Source: Mesaphorura yosii
Taxonomy: Eukaryota; Arthropoda; Collembola; Poduromorpha; Tullbergiidae
DNA length: 27,388 nucleotides
Assembly (NCBI GenBank): GCA_009869945.1
Contig: WIXG01000674.1
Coordinates: forward strand, 1-27,388
Reading direction: 5' to 3'
Shown here: in pieces, positions 19,760 to 27,388 of the stretch
Position numbering within the stretch: the stretch's first letter is position 1
How the letters are laid out: each line of letters opens with the position of its first letter
Notes under the pieces: model-generated
The model's database searches: none
What the model was told of the DNA's origin: nothing
What the model saw: only the letters and a program-made list of their open reading frames with translations
Position numbers and translations under genes: made by a program

Positions 19760-20205
19760 ATGAACAAGATCGTTCTATTCGCTCTTCTTGCCGTCATGGC
19801 TGTTGCTGCTGTTGTAAGTTAACTGATTATCCTATTATCGATTACTTCTGCTAATCCGGGTATTGCCTTATACAGGACGCTGAATGGGGAGGTAGACACG
19901 ACTCTGGTGAGCACGGTCGTCGTCCGTCCGGTTTCGGAGGTGGACGTCGCCCATTCGGTGGCAGAGATTCTGGTGAGCAGGGACGTCGTCCGTCCGGTTT
20001 CGGAGGTGGACGTCGCCCATTCGGAGGTCGTCCTTTCGGAGGTCGTCCATCAGGAGGGTCTGGATGGGGATCTGGATGTAACAATGGCACTAACACCAAT
20101 GCAACCACCACCACCACAGCTGCTCCAACCACCACCACCGTCCCAACAACCACCGTCCCAACAACCACCGCTCCCCCAGCATCTACGGTTCCAATTTCCC
20201 CTTAA
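19760..20205 (+). CDS. Secreted Gly/Arg/Phe-rich protein with Thr-rich tail
   Basis: Two exons: 19760-19813 and 19876-20205; 127 residues. Exon 1 is a signal peptide (MNKIVLFALLAVMAVAAV) with a phase-0 intron directly after it. The mature part starts DAEWGGRH, followed by two tandem 22-residue units (DSGEHGRRPSGFGGGRRPFG and its copy), then FGGRPFGGRPSGGSGWGSGC with the protein's only Cys, and a tail of Thr/Pro runs (TTTTTAAPTTTTVPTTT). The FGGRP element, the MNKIV start, the intron position and the Thr-rich tail are shared with the gene at 17967, so the two are diverged tandem duplicates. The middle is strongly basic and disordered, the tail a likely O-glycosylation zone. Function unknown: a structural or adhesive secretion or a Gly-rich antimicrobial are options I cannot separate. 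AATAAA at 20247. Confidence 0.83.
19900..20031 (+). repeat. Two tandem 66-bp coding units
   Basis: Units 19900-19965 and 19966-20031 encode 22-residue copies that differ at one residue (H or Q after GE). Near identity at DNA level points to a recent duplication. Confidence 0.85.
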
Positions 20206-20246
20206 GCATAGACAATGAAGAACCACTAATTGGCTCCCTTTTCCTT

Positions 20247-20252
20247 AATAAA
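20247..20252 (+). other. Poly(A) signal of secreted gene 2
   Basis: AATAAA 41 bases past the stop. Confidence 0.6.
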
Positions 20253-20384
20253 AACTCTTTCAAGCATCGAAGTTCGAAGTTCAGAGACTACTTCTATTCT
20301 ACCCAGTCAAGGCAATGCGCGTGCCGTGTCATTGGCTTGGCGTTATCTGATAGGGGGGGGATTTTCTAAGAACATGCTTTTGGC

Positions 20385-20640
20385 GCAAAAGCAAAGCAGA
20401 CTTTGAAACTTCCATTTCCATTGGCCTGCGTGCGAGTCTGCGTCGTAATCCTATGACTCTTGAGGATTATCGTGAACATCTAGAATGTTCCATACGTCTA
20501 ATCTTGCATGCTGGTCATGTATTCGGGTTTCGGGTAATTGCATCAAACAGCTCAATTCCATGCAAATGATTGCCCTTATCAGCGCCATTGATCTTGATTC
20601 AATTGTTCCAATTCCGCACCAAAAACTGAAAAGTTTCATA
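20385..20640. repeat. Diverged repeat segment, copy A
   Basis: Shares colinear blocks with 20935-21300: the TTGAAACTTC block, the TCTAGAATGTTCCATACGTC block at about 20480, and the AGCTCAATTCCATGCAAATG block at about 20550. No coding function seen. Confidence 0.5.
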
Positions 20641-20840
20641 AGCCGTGGGAGCACATGCATCAATAAATGGTCTATGCAAAGTAAAAGTTAACAGCTTCGA
20701 ATTTCGCTTCGTAACGCTTCGTTCCATTGAGATCGCCGGCGTCGTAAGCACCGCAGCCGCAGCCGTCGTCGACGCACACGCAGTGCCGAAGGAAGTCGTA
20801 GCCGAGGCCGAGATGGACGAGAACACCGTAGAAATTCGCG
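20610..20840 (+). pseudogene. Rearranged fragment of the basic RS/RD-repeat gene
   Basis: 20651-20731 matches the 5' flank of the basic-protein gene (25071-25151) without gaps, differing at six positions of which five are transitions; weaker similarity reaches back to about 20610. From about 20730 the sequence jumps to that gene's repeat exon, best matching 25973-26080 (GATCGCCGGCGTCGTAAG, then the same Arg/Ser-coding run). The start codon, exons 1 and 2, both introns and part of exon 3 are missing, about 820 bases. In the Arg/Ser frame a TGA sits right before the junction and there is no ATG, so it cannot make the parental protein. Same orientation as the parent, 4.4 kb away. Confidence 0.8.
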
Positions 20841-20934
20841 TTGTTTGACAGTGCAAAATGTATAATCGTTGACGGCTCGGCGAAGACGACAGTGGGAGTT
20901 TTCCAGGAGCAAATTTGTTGGTACAAAATCAAAA

Positions 20935-21310
20935 GAAGAAAGCGAAGCTTTTGAAACTTCATTTTAATCCGAACTTCCTGCATCGCAATCCTGACTCTCG
21001 CTGTGTTGACATGAAAGAACGTCTAGAATATTCCATGCGTCTAAATACATTCCCGATTTGACTTTCAACTGTCAATAGCAAAGCGGGTAAACGTCTATTG
21101 TTGCGCTCGCCTCAACAATGGACGAGACGAGCGCAACAATGGACGTTTACCCGCTTTGGTCAATAGTCCCCACTTTGTCCTTGGACTTGGCGAGCACTTC
21201 TCCCACAGCCTTCAGGTAGGTGATAATGTATTAGGATTGTGGATATCAACATCAACCAGCTCAATTCCATGCAAATAATCTCTTTATCAGCGTCAAGTCA
21301 TTAGCATGCT
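20935..21310. repeat. Diverged repeat segment, copy B (hosts the MITE)
   Basis: Second copy of the segment at 20385-20640, with the same block order: TTGAAACTTC, GTCTAGAATATTCCATGCGT, then AGCTCAATTCCATGCAAATA near 21260. The hAT-type MITE is inserted between the second and third blocks. Confidence 0.5.
21071..21166. mobile_element. 80-bp hAT-type MITE with 31-bp inverted repeats and 8-bp target duplication
   Basis: Inverted repeats at 21079-21109 and 21128-21158 match at 30 of 31 positions (the one difference is T/C at about 21095). They surround an 18-bp spacer. The ends read CAAAG, fitting the hAT end consensus YARNG. The element is flanked by GTCAATAG at 21071-21078 and 21159-21166, an 8-bp duplication that fits the hAT pattern nTnnnnAn. 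It is too short to code for anything, so it would need a transposase from elsewhere. Transcribed, it would fold as a near-perfect hairpin. Confidence 0.85.
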
Positions 21311-21808
21311 ATGAATATGATGAACATGGGTCTCATTTTGCTCACATTAGGAGTTTCAGCCCAAAATCCGAAACACATACAGTGTTATTTTAGAATGGTA
21401 CAGTGCATTCGTCCCTTATTAGTATATTAGCCTGAAGAGCTAGAGCGAATACTGGCCGGTTTTGAAATCGCTAAGGCTATTTTTAGGGCATCGCGTCGGG
21501 TCAATCATGATAAATTGAATTTGTTAGAAAAATACTCACGGCACTTCGAAGCCCACACGAGACCGTGGAATTCTGTAAACTAAACCAAGTCGTAATTCAC
21601 ATTCCAGTCGAATCTTAGCAGAAAAGCTTGCTGTTTCGCTTGAATCGCTCGCCGTCAAACTTCTAGTATTGTCCTAACTCTAAATTAAGATTCCAGATTG
21701 TTGAATGCTCTTCCTCATTTCAAGAATATAATTGAAGCAAGCAAGCCACTGTCACTGTCAGCTGACTGAAGGTCGCTGTGTCTTACTCAAAATAAGCTCC
21801 ATAAAGAG

Positions 21809-21966
21809 GTAAGTTGGCTTGTAACACTAACGATGTCCCTATCAAAAGCAGAGCGAAAACCGCGAAGAAATTATCTTTATCTTTAAACCGAGTTGTGGTT
21901 TATGACTGACACAAACTTAATAAAATGTCATCAGTCATCTCTCATCTGTTGTCTTTGACTCTGTAG
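21809..21966 (+). other. Probable 5' UTR intron of the ZC2HC1 gene
   Basis: Donor aaagag|gtaagttgg and acceptor gactctgtag|agcagcag lie just upstream of the ATG. The upstream exon and its start are not defined by sequence alone. Confidence 0.45.
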
Positions 21967-21982
21967 AGCAGCAGCATTTGAA

Positions 21983-23464
21983 ATGGCAGACACCCCAACT
22001 AGTCGAAGGGTTTCCCGCAGTGGGCCAGGTTCAGGTATTTCGCGTCTGGCAAGCTTGCAAGCCCAGTTTCAGCAGAACCTCATGTTAGAAAAGGAGCAGA
22101 AGCTAAGCAGCCATTCTCTTAAAACATCGACATCAGCCGACTTGGTTAAGTCTGGTGCTAGATTTACGAGACCGTCTCTACTGCAGCCCGGTTTTGGGAA
22201 GTATAGCTCACCGAAACTTCCTGCAAGAGCGCCTCCGAACAATTCCCCGTTGTCTACACTAAGTTCACCTTACAATCAGAGGAAGGCCATCACCGAGAAG
22301 GAAAAGGCAGACTTCATCAATCGTAATGTCAATGGGGCGCCGTATTCTCCGTCTCCGAAGACTTCCACACACCAGATTAGCATTGGCAAAACTTTGCAAG
22401 ACCCATCCATGAGAACGAGAGGAGTTCAAGTAGCAAAACCTCAAAAGCCAGCTGCACCACGACAGGCAGTGGCACCTCAGGATTCCGGACAGCTTGTGAA
22501 TGAGGCACTCAAGGTCACTAAAATTGTTCAGGTTGACACCCCGACGAAGTTAACCAGAGGGCGCACCTTTATTAAAACCAAGCCCACAGTTCTCGTCCTC
22601 CCCGGCGATTCCCACATTGGGCCGGAAGCCAAGCAAAGAAGTCAGGACCATCGTGCTTTAAATCGAGCGGCCGATACTTCAACCGGGTCGGACACTCCTG
22701 ATGAGAATGATCCTTCGCCCAGACCAGTTGTACCACCGAAGACCACGAAACCTCGTTCTGTTCCGACCCAGGAACTGTCCGCACCTTTCATTTCCAAGCC
22801 ACAACATCAAGTAGCTTCTAACCACAAACACACGAATGGCATCAATGGCATCAATGGGTCCCCAAATGCAACTCCAAGTTATTCAAAGGCAAGACCAACC
22901 CCAGTTCCAACTCCAGTGACCTCATTCACTCCTAAGTCAGGACCGACTATCCCAATTTTGTGTGTGAAGAAAATGTCAAAGACTTTTACAAAGATACAAC
23001 GAACTGAGCCACCTCCACCTGGGACAATTCCGTGTTCAAATTGTGGTCGCTGCTTCCTTGAAGAACGAGTTGCCAAGCATGAGACAATTTGTAAGAAGAC
23101 AAGTGCAAAGAAGCGTAAAGTATTTGACCCAACCAAAATGCGTGTTGCTGGGACCGAAGCTGAAGCGTATCTCAAGTTGGCGGCCAGCAAGAAATCGACC
23201 AAGGCTTCCGGTTCATCCACCTCAACTGCGATACAGAAGAAGAAACAGGATTGGCGTCAGAAACACGAAGACTTTATTCGTACATTTCGCGCAGCTAAAG
23301 AGTACCAGAAGCACATTTCAGCTGGTGGAAACCCGAAAGACTTGCCACCACCTCCGCCGTCGGATTATTCAGACTACGTCCAGTGCCCCCACTGCAAGCG
23401 TAAATTCAATGCTGGAGCAGCTGAACGACATATTCCAAAGTGCACGAGCAACAAGAATCGTTGA
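21983..23464 (+). CDS. ZC2HC1: ZC2HC1-family protein with two C2HC zinc fingers
   Basis: Single coding exon, 493 residues, ATG in a good context (GAAATGG). Residues 1-345 are Ser/Pro/Lys-rich and disordered with a basic, Ser-Arg start. Two small C2HC fingers of the FAM164/ZC2HC1 type follow: CSNCGRCFLEERVAKHETIC (C351, C354, H366, C370) and CPHCKRKFNAGAAERHIPKC (C468, C471, H483, C487). Between them is the family's conserved VFDPTKMRVAGTEAE stretch and a basic helix (KKKQDWRQKHEDFIRTFRAAKEY). The molecular function of this family is poorly known; metazoan members have been linked to cilia and male germ cells, which I treat as weak guidance. Vertebrate ZC2HC1A is about 325 aa, so this protein has a much longer N-terminus. 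AATAAA at 23584 and 23651. Confidence 0.9.
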   Translation: MADTPTSRRVSRSGPGSGISRLASLQAQFQQNLMLEKEQKLSSHSLKTSTSADLVKSGARFTRPSLLQPGFGKYSSPKLPARAPPNNSPLSTLSSPYNQRKAITEKEKADFINRNVNGAPYSPSPKTSTHQISIGKTLQDPSMRTRGVQVAKPQKPAAPRQAVAPQDSGQLVNEALKVTKIVQVDTPTKLTRGRTFIKTKPTVLVLPGDSHIGPEAKQRSQDHRALNRAADTSTGSDTPDENDPSPRPVVPPKTTKPRSVPTQELSAPFISKPQHQVASNHKHTNGINGINGSPNATPSYSKARPTPVPTPVTSFTPKSGPTIPILCVKKMSKTFTKIQRTEPPPPGTIPCSNCGRCFLEERVAKHETICKKTSAKKRKVFDPTKMRVAGTEAEAYLKLAASKKSTKASGSSTSTAIQKKKQDWRQKHEDFIRTFRAAKEYQKHISAGGNPKDLPPPPPSDYSDYVQCPHCKRKFNAGAAERHIPKCTSNKNR

Positions 23465-23583
23465 TGCTAACCACTCTAAATTCCGTTAAATGGATGAAGC
23501 CTGTTGCACTTTTACGTACGCACCTACTGAAGTCCTGAACCTGCAAAATCTTTAAAATCTTAGCAAAATTCTCTTCTAAATTC

Positions 23584-23656
23584 AATAAACATTTGCTACG
23601 TACCAGTTTGTCACCGTTTTCAGATCTGTAGCTGAAGCTTACTCTACCCAAATAAA
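23584..23656 (+). other. Two poly(A) signals of the ZC2HC1 gene
   Basis: AATAAA at 23584-23589 and again at 23651-23656, giving a choice of short 3' UTRs. Confidence 0.5.
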
Positions 23657-23696
23657 CTGAACTATTTAGCAATGTAGAAACATTGACAGCAATTCG

Positions 23697-23702
23697 TTTA
23701 TT
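23697..23702 (-). other. Poly(A) signal of the carbonic anhydrase gene
   Basis: TTTATT on the plus strand (AATAAA on the minus strand), 64 bases past the carbonic anhydrase stop. The two convergent genes end within about 110 bases of each other. Confidence 0.55.
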
Positions 23703-23765
23703 CTAATAAATTACATACACACATAGAATGATATGTTGCAAAAGACTTTTAGATTGTTAAATAGA

Positions 23766-25004
23766 CTAAGTTCTTAATCGGGTGAAAATTGTGAACAAAG
23801 TGTTAAAATCAAGCTGCAGCTGTGGTCCAAGCTCGACGAGATTTTGTAGGTCCGCCAAACTTTGTTGTGTGCCGTTCCAAGAAGCCCCGAGAATTCTGAA
23901 CGGGAAAGAACGGCTAAAGTTAAACAATTCAGTAATCAGTGTCCAGATACTTCCCAGCACGTAGCTCCAGGCCAGAGGGAGTCCCCAGAACAAGTTGTAC
24001 GTCTGATGCACTTTGTAAAAGTCAACGCGACGTCCATTTCTAGGTTGCAGGTGTCGAAAGTTCTCATGAAGGTCGAGATAGCGAATGTCTCTCACTCTGC
24101 GAAATACAGCCAGTTGCTTGTTGGAGATTGGGATCGGGGTTTTCATGACGAAGAAAAGCACTTGCTCAGTGCATGGCGGAGTGGTCAGTGAGCCTTGATA
24201 ACGGAAAAAGTCCAGAGTCGGAGGAAATATTTTGTCAAGTTCAATGACTCCAGAGAAAGTCTTCATGGTCAGGCTCGGATCGTAGTCGTAGATTTCCGGT
24301 ACTCGCCTGATGATTGGTTCCAGGTACGGATTCGGACCGACTGTAATGTCCAGAAGAATGGCAACGACAAGCACCGCGTGCGGATCGGAGGGCGCATTTG
24401 CAACTGCGTTGGCGAATGATCCGTACTTCTCCGCGTAATGCACCAGGTGAAGTTCTCCTCCGTACAGCTTTCCGTTAATCGCGTGCTCCGACCCGTTAAT
24501 TCCGTTTTTTGTGGATAGACCCCAGTGAAAGTGTCCCTGTTCGAACGCGTACCTTTCTCCTTTGTCAGGCAAGAAGGGCTCAGTGAAAACTGGCGGATTT
24601 GCGTTTGCCGGCAGCGAAAATTGGGCACTGTGCCCCGTGTTCAGAAGTCCAAACGAAGTGTATCGCAGTAATTCCCTACCGTAAAAGAAGTTCAGGCGGT
24701 TGAGCGCGTTGTGCGTGAAGATCTGGCCAGTGCCATTCAGAGTTGTCACGCCCAGATCAATAGGCGACTGATCAGGACCAATTTCACACTCTCCAGTCCA
24801 CGTGTTCGGGTCACATTCAGAGTCTTCCCAGTAGCACCATTCTCCATTCGGAAAAGGGCCAACACTTTCACACGGGCGCGGGCACGTCAAACTTATTAAC
24901 ACCGCTACCACTGCAATGAGATCTCGACTCGGGATCATCGTGTTTCTGTTCAAAAATGTGTTACATGTCGTAGTCGTGCTAGAGTTAAAGAATCGATTCA
25001 ACAT
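23766..25004 (-). CDS. Secreted or membrane-held alpha carbonic anhydrase
   Basis: Single exon on the minus strand, 412 residues from the first ATG. The second Met (M23, at 24938) starts a classic signal peptide (MIPSRDLIAVVAVLISL) and may be the real start. It hydrates CO2 to bicarbonate. The catalytic domain runs from about residue 55 to 330: PDQSPIDL, proton-shuttle His in NTGHSAQF (H125), zinc ligands in GHFHWG (H158, H160) and GGELHLVHY (H186), the supporting Glu in SEHA, and the Thr pair in GSLTTPPCTEQV. All needed residues are present, so it should be active. The Trp at the position of human CA II Trp209 is Phe here. After the domain comes a hydrophobic stretch (about 338-362, LFWGLPLAWSYVLGSIWTL) and a 50-residue tail, unlike short secreted forms; it may anchor the enzyme. 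Intronless among intron-bearing genes, perhaps an old retrocopy. Confidence 0.92.
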   Translation of the reverse strand: MLNRFFNSSTTTTCNTFLNRNTMIPSRDLIAVVAVLISLTCPRPCESVGPFPNGEWCYWEDSECDPNTWTGECEIGPDQSPIDLGVTTLNGTGQIFTHNALNRLNFFYGRELLRYTSFGLLNTGHSAQFSLPANANPPVFTEPFLPDKGERYAFEQGHFHWGLSTKNGINGSEHAINGKLYGGELHLVHYAEKYGSFANAVANAPSDPHAVLVVAILLDITVGPNPYLEPIIRRVPEIYDYDPSLTMKTFSGVIELDKIFPPTLDFFRYQGSLTTPPCTEQVLFFVMKTPIPISNKQLAVFRRVRDIRYLDLHENFRHLQPRNGRRVDFYKVHQTYNLFWGLPLAWSYVLGSIWTLITELFNFSRSFPFRILGASWNGTQQSLADLQNLVELGPQLQLDFNTLFTIFTRLRT

Positions 25005-25473
25005 TCAACGATCTGCAGTCAACGATTCTGCACCACAGACTGACGCACTTTCATGAGCCGGCCCTTGAGACCACATGCATTAATAAATGGTCTATGTAAA
25101 GTAAAAGCTAACAGCTTCGAATTTCGCTTTGTAACGCTTCGTTCCGTTGAGTGAACTCATCTCATATCATTGCAGCCAAATCGACTTCGCTTTATTGTAA
25201 CCATGGCCTGCCTTTGTTAGTTGTGTTTGAACGGGTGAGTGCAAACTGCACTCAATTTATTGCAATTGTCAACCTCGGATGTCGGAAGTGTCGGGTCGTT
25301 TGTGCTTCATTCTTACCTCCGACGCTCAAGTGAGCGGTCGTTAATTTTCACTTCCTGGATTCTTCCTTCTTCTCAGCCCAAAGTCTTCATTTTTCATTGC
25401 CTTCAGTTTGGGTTGAAGATTGAAGGCTTGGATTCTAAATTCGCTGTCAAATTCTTCAACGAGGTGGTTCATA
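25005..25473. promoter_or_regulatory. Divergent 5' region between carbonic anhydrase and the basic-protein gene
   Basis: 469 bases between two head-to-head start codons. It contains the 81-bp stretch 25071-25151 that was copied to 20651. No clear TATA box was seen for either gene. Confidence 0.4.
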
Positions 25474-26156
25474 ATGGCGATGAATACGCGTGCCCGGGTA
25501 AGTTTCAATTAAAGTAAAATAGAAATCCTTTATCTAATCTTTTGGTGTCTGGCTGCTTTGCAGGCTAGGGCTGCTGCTGCGGTGAAAGCTCAAGATCCAG
25601 ATGAATACATCAATCAGAAAGCGTTGGCTCTTGGTGGTGAGTTTCTTAGCCTTCTTCCTCAATCCGTTAATCGACTGAGAGGTCAGAAATTTAACTAATG
25701 TTTTTCTGTTTTTTTTTAGAAATGAACGTTGATTCTGCAGAAAACGGAAGTCGTAGCCGAGGCCGAGATGGGCGAGACGCTCGAGATCCCCGTAGACGTC
25801 ACAAGAAGCACCGTAGCCGCAGGCTTCGTCGACGTATTCGAAGCGCTGAAGACAGAAGCCGTAGCCGAGGCCGAGATGAACGAGATCGTCGGCGTCGTAA
25901 GCACCGCAGCCGCAGCCGTCGTCGACGCACACGCAGTGCCGAAGGAAGTCGTAGCCGAGGCCGGGATGGGCAAGATCGCCGGCGTCGTAAGCCCCGCAGC
26001 CGCAGCCGTCGTCGACGCACACGTTCTGCCGAAGGAAGTCGCAGCCGAGGCCGAGATGGACGAGATCACCGTAGACGTCACAAGCGCAAAAGCCACGCCG
26101 CCGCTGAGGAAGGTGCCAAACCTCGTCGTCGTGGCCGCCCTGCTGGAAAGGCGTAA
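25474..26156 (+). CDS. Arg-rich RS/RD-repeat nuclear protein with AT-hook-like C-terminus
   Basis: Three exons: 25474-25497, 25564-25636, 25720-26156; 177 residues. Exons 1-2 give an Ala/Arg-rich start (MAMNTRARARAAAAVKAQ) and a short helix-like part (DPDEYINQKALALGEMNV). Exon 3 is made of four units of about 30-36 residues of the type SAEGSRSRGRDGQD followed by RRRR and alternating RS, the last one degenerate. The C-terminus, AAAEEGAKPRRRGRPAGKA, has the RGRP core of an AT-hook flanked by basic residues. The composition suggests a nuclear protein that binds nucleic acid: an SR-like RNA-processing factor, a protamine-like chromatin protein or an AT-hook architectural factor. I do not recognise an orthologue. 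The repeat exon is open in several other frames on both strands, but only this one continues through both splice sites. AATAAA at 26331. A rearranged fragment lies at 20610-20840. Confidence 0.78.
25731..26090 (+). repeat. Four imperfect coding repeats of about 90-108 bp
   Basis: Each unit begins near TCTGCAGAA or AGTGCCGAA and contains AGTCGTAGCCGAGGCCGAGA, then CGT/CGC/CGA runs. Units 2 and 3 are closest (31 and 30 residues). The rapid change in unit length and content is typical of repeats under unequal exchange. Confidence 0.75.
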
Positions 26157-26330
26157 TCTCAGCGCACTCAAGTGACGACCGATTTTTCTGGAGTCGACCA
26201 TCAAGTTGACGACTATAACTCTTTTGTCACGAAATGAACTTAGCATGTAACGAACATAACTCCTTTGTTAACAATTATAACTCTTGAATAATGGAATGAA
26301 TTGACGAATATAACAATTAAAACTCTCGAT

Positions 26331-26336
26331 AATAAA
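26331..26336 (+). other. Poly(A) signal of the basic-protein gene
   Basis: AATAAA (part of AATAAATAAA) about 175 bases past the stop. Confidence 0.55.
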
Positions 26337-27388
26337 TAAAACAAAACAAAACTTAATTCGTTTGGGTTCGGCCTTCTTTTCTCTTTCTTAATTTACTTTC
26401 TCAGATCGCATTTTCATTCAGAGGCTTATTAGTACTAGTATTAGTTTAACTTAGTTATGATGGGATGGAGTATTTCTTGCTTGGACTCATAGGATTCTTT
26501 ACTTTGCTTGCGCTGGTGTTGTACAGAGTAAAAATGAATTCTGCTTCCCATTCACGAAAGACGTAAACGTTCAATTCATCTTTATCTGGTAATCATTGTT
26601 TGCCGCAACCACAGACCCAGCATAAGAATATGAATAGAACGGCGGAATTAATGAATGAAAAATGAAAAAGTCCAATTATAATTCATCATATGCATTTCAG
26701 GAGCGCAAACGACGAGTCTTGGAGATTTTAGTTTCGTAATGATCTTGAGACTACAGTAAGTGGTCAATGTGGAGCGTGGAGTGCTGGGAATCGCATCGTG
26801 CAAAGGAAATTATACTCAATTCAGAAAAGTGCGCTACGATTCATTACTGCTTCAAGCTATGGCAGTCAATCGGTTGTCGTCGGATTTTATGAGAAGAGTC
26901 GTCTCAATTAAGAAAATATTTGCTCAACTAATGAAACTGAAATGATGCATTCGAAAATTCGCATTCTTGAAAGTGGAGTAGAACAGAACGTCTAAATGCA
27001 TTTTTCGTGCATTGAATGTATTTTTAGTCATTCGCCTGAAACTTCTAAGCCGAAGCTGAAAAGTAGGTACATCCGCAAATCACATGAATTGTGAACACCC
27101 GAGGCAATGGTTGTATCATCCTGCCCTCTTCACATAATGCTCTTGATGTCTATTTGTCTGTACGTCTGTACAACACAGTTTTATATGTGCTGTTTAAATA
27201 CAAAAAGTAAACGACTTCTAGACGACGTAGGCAGCAAGCTAGTAAAGCCATAATGACCATGAATCGCTATGCATCACAGTGGGGTATTCACGAGAATTTG
27301 GTGCGCTGTGCATTTTAGCATATGAAAAAGTTCCAACTTTGGAAGCCAATAACTGGCTTCCGGATGGACATGGAAAGATGGTTTTTGC
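26337..27388. other. Terminal region, no gene seen
   Basis: About 1 kb with AT-rich sequence and one short frame (26760-26945) that lacks an ATG start and any domain. A gene may begin beyond the window edge. Confidence 0.45.

Noticed and set aside
20700..20860. Second functional basic-protein gene
   Set aside because: No start codon, a stop right before the junction in the Arg/Ser frame, and missing exons; treated as a fragment.
21079..21158. Hairpin read as a microRNA precursor
   Set aside because: Near-perfect 31-bp arms, hAT-type ends and a flanking 8-bp duplication are better explained by a MITE.
25534..26246. Long frames on both strands across the basic repeat exon
   Set aside because: They are by-products of stop-poor Arg/Ser codon repeats; only one frame joins to the two upstream exons through good splice sites.
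1..27388. CRISPR arrays, bacterial operons or phage-like systems
   Set aside because: Spliced genes, poly(A) signals and animal protein families show this is eukaryotic nuclear DNA; no spaced direct-repeat array was seen.

Overview
This window looks like nuclear DNA of an invertebrate animal. Genes are split by short GT-AG introns (mostly about 60-260 bp, one near 1.07 kb), 3' ends carry AATAAA signals, and several genes have TATA boxes. The ribosomal protein L8 reads most like arthropod L8, and one TATA gene has a TCAGT initiator, so an arthropod or close relative is likely. A springtail-like genome would fit the mix of genes, but the species cannot be fixed from the sequence.

Layout. 1-462: end of a FLYWCH zinc-finger gene whose tail is coded by a GC-rich minisatellite. 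2474-5181 (+): five-exon ETS transcription factor of the PEA3/ETV1-4-5 (Ets96B) group. 5590-13747 (all minus strand): DNA polymerase eta-like gene (3 exons, 427 aa), UMP synthase (3 exons, 471 aa), a second eta-like polymerase lacking the C-terminal little-finger domain (2 exons, 342 aa), and clamp-loader subunit RFC5 (4 exons, 343 aa). RFC5 is divergent from ribosomal protein L8 (14408-15371, +). 16297-17127 (+): an intronless DODA/LigB-type extradiol dioxygenase. 17967-18655 and 19760-20205 (+): two related TATA-driven genes for small secreted Phe/Gly/Arg/Pro-rich plus Thr/Ser/Pro-rich proteins. 20385-21310: repeat-rich stretch with a rearranged fragment of the downstream basic-protein gene and an 80-bp hAT-type MITE. 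21983-23464 (+): ZC2HC1-type zinc-finger protein. 23766-25004 (-): intronless secreted alpha carbonic anhydrase. 25474-26156 (+): very basic RS/RD-repeat protein ending in an AT-hook-like motif. The last kilobase has no gene I can support.

Working together. The minus-strand block brings together two translesion polymerases, a subunit of the loader of the PCNA clamp used by such polymerases, and the last enzyme of UMP synthesis. This is suggestive for replication stress or damage tolerance, but animal genes are not normally operonic, so it may be chance plus one local duplication. The two polymerases share an intron at the same position and phase, so they are duplicates. The strongest unusual items are the little-finger-less polymerase, the intronless dioxygenase, the secreted repeat-protein pair, the hAT MITE with a textbook target duplication, and the promoter-to-exon fused copy of the basic-protein gene.

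All exon structures were assembled by eye from reading frame, splice consensus and family knowledge; each spliced CDS given here sums to a multiple of three.
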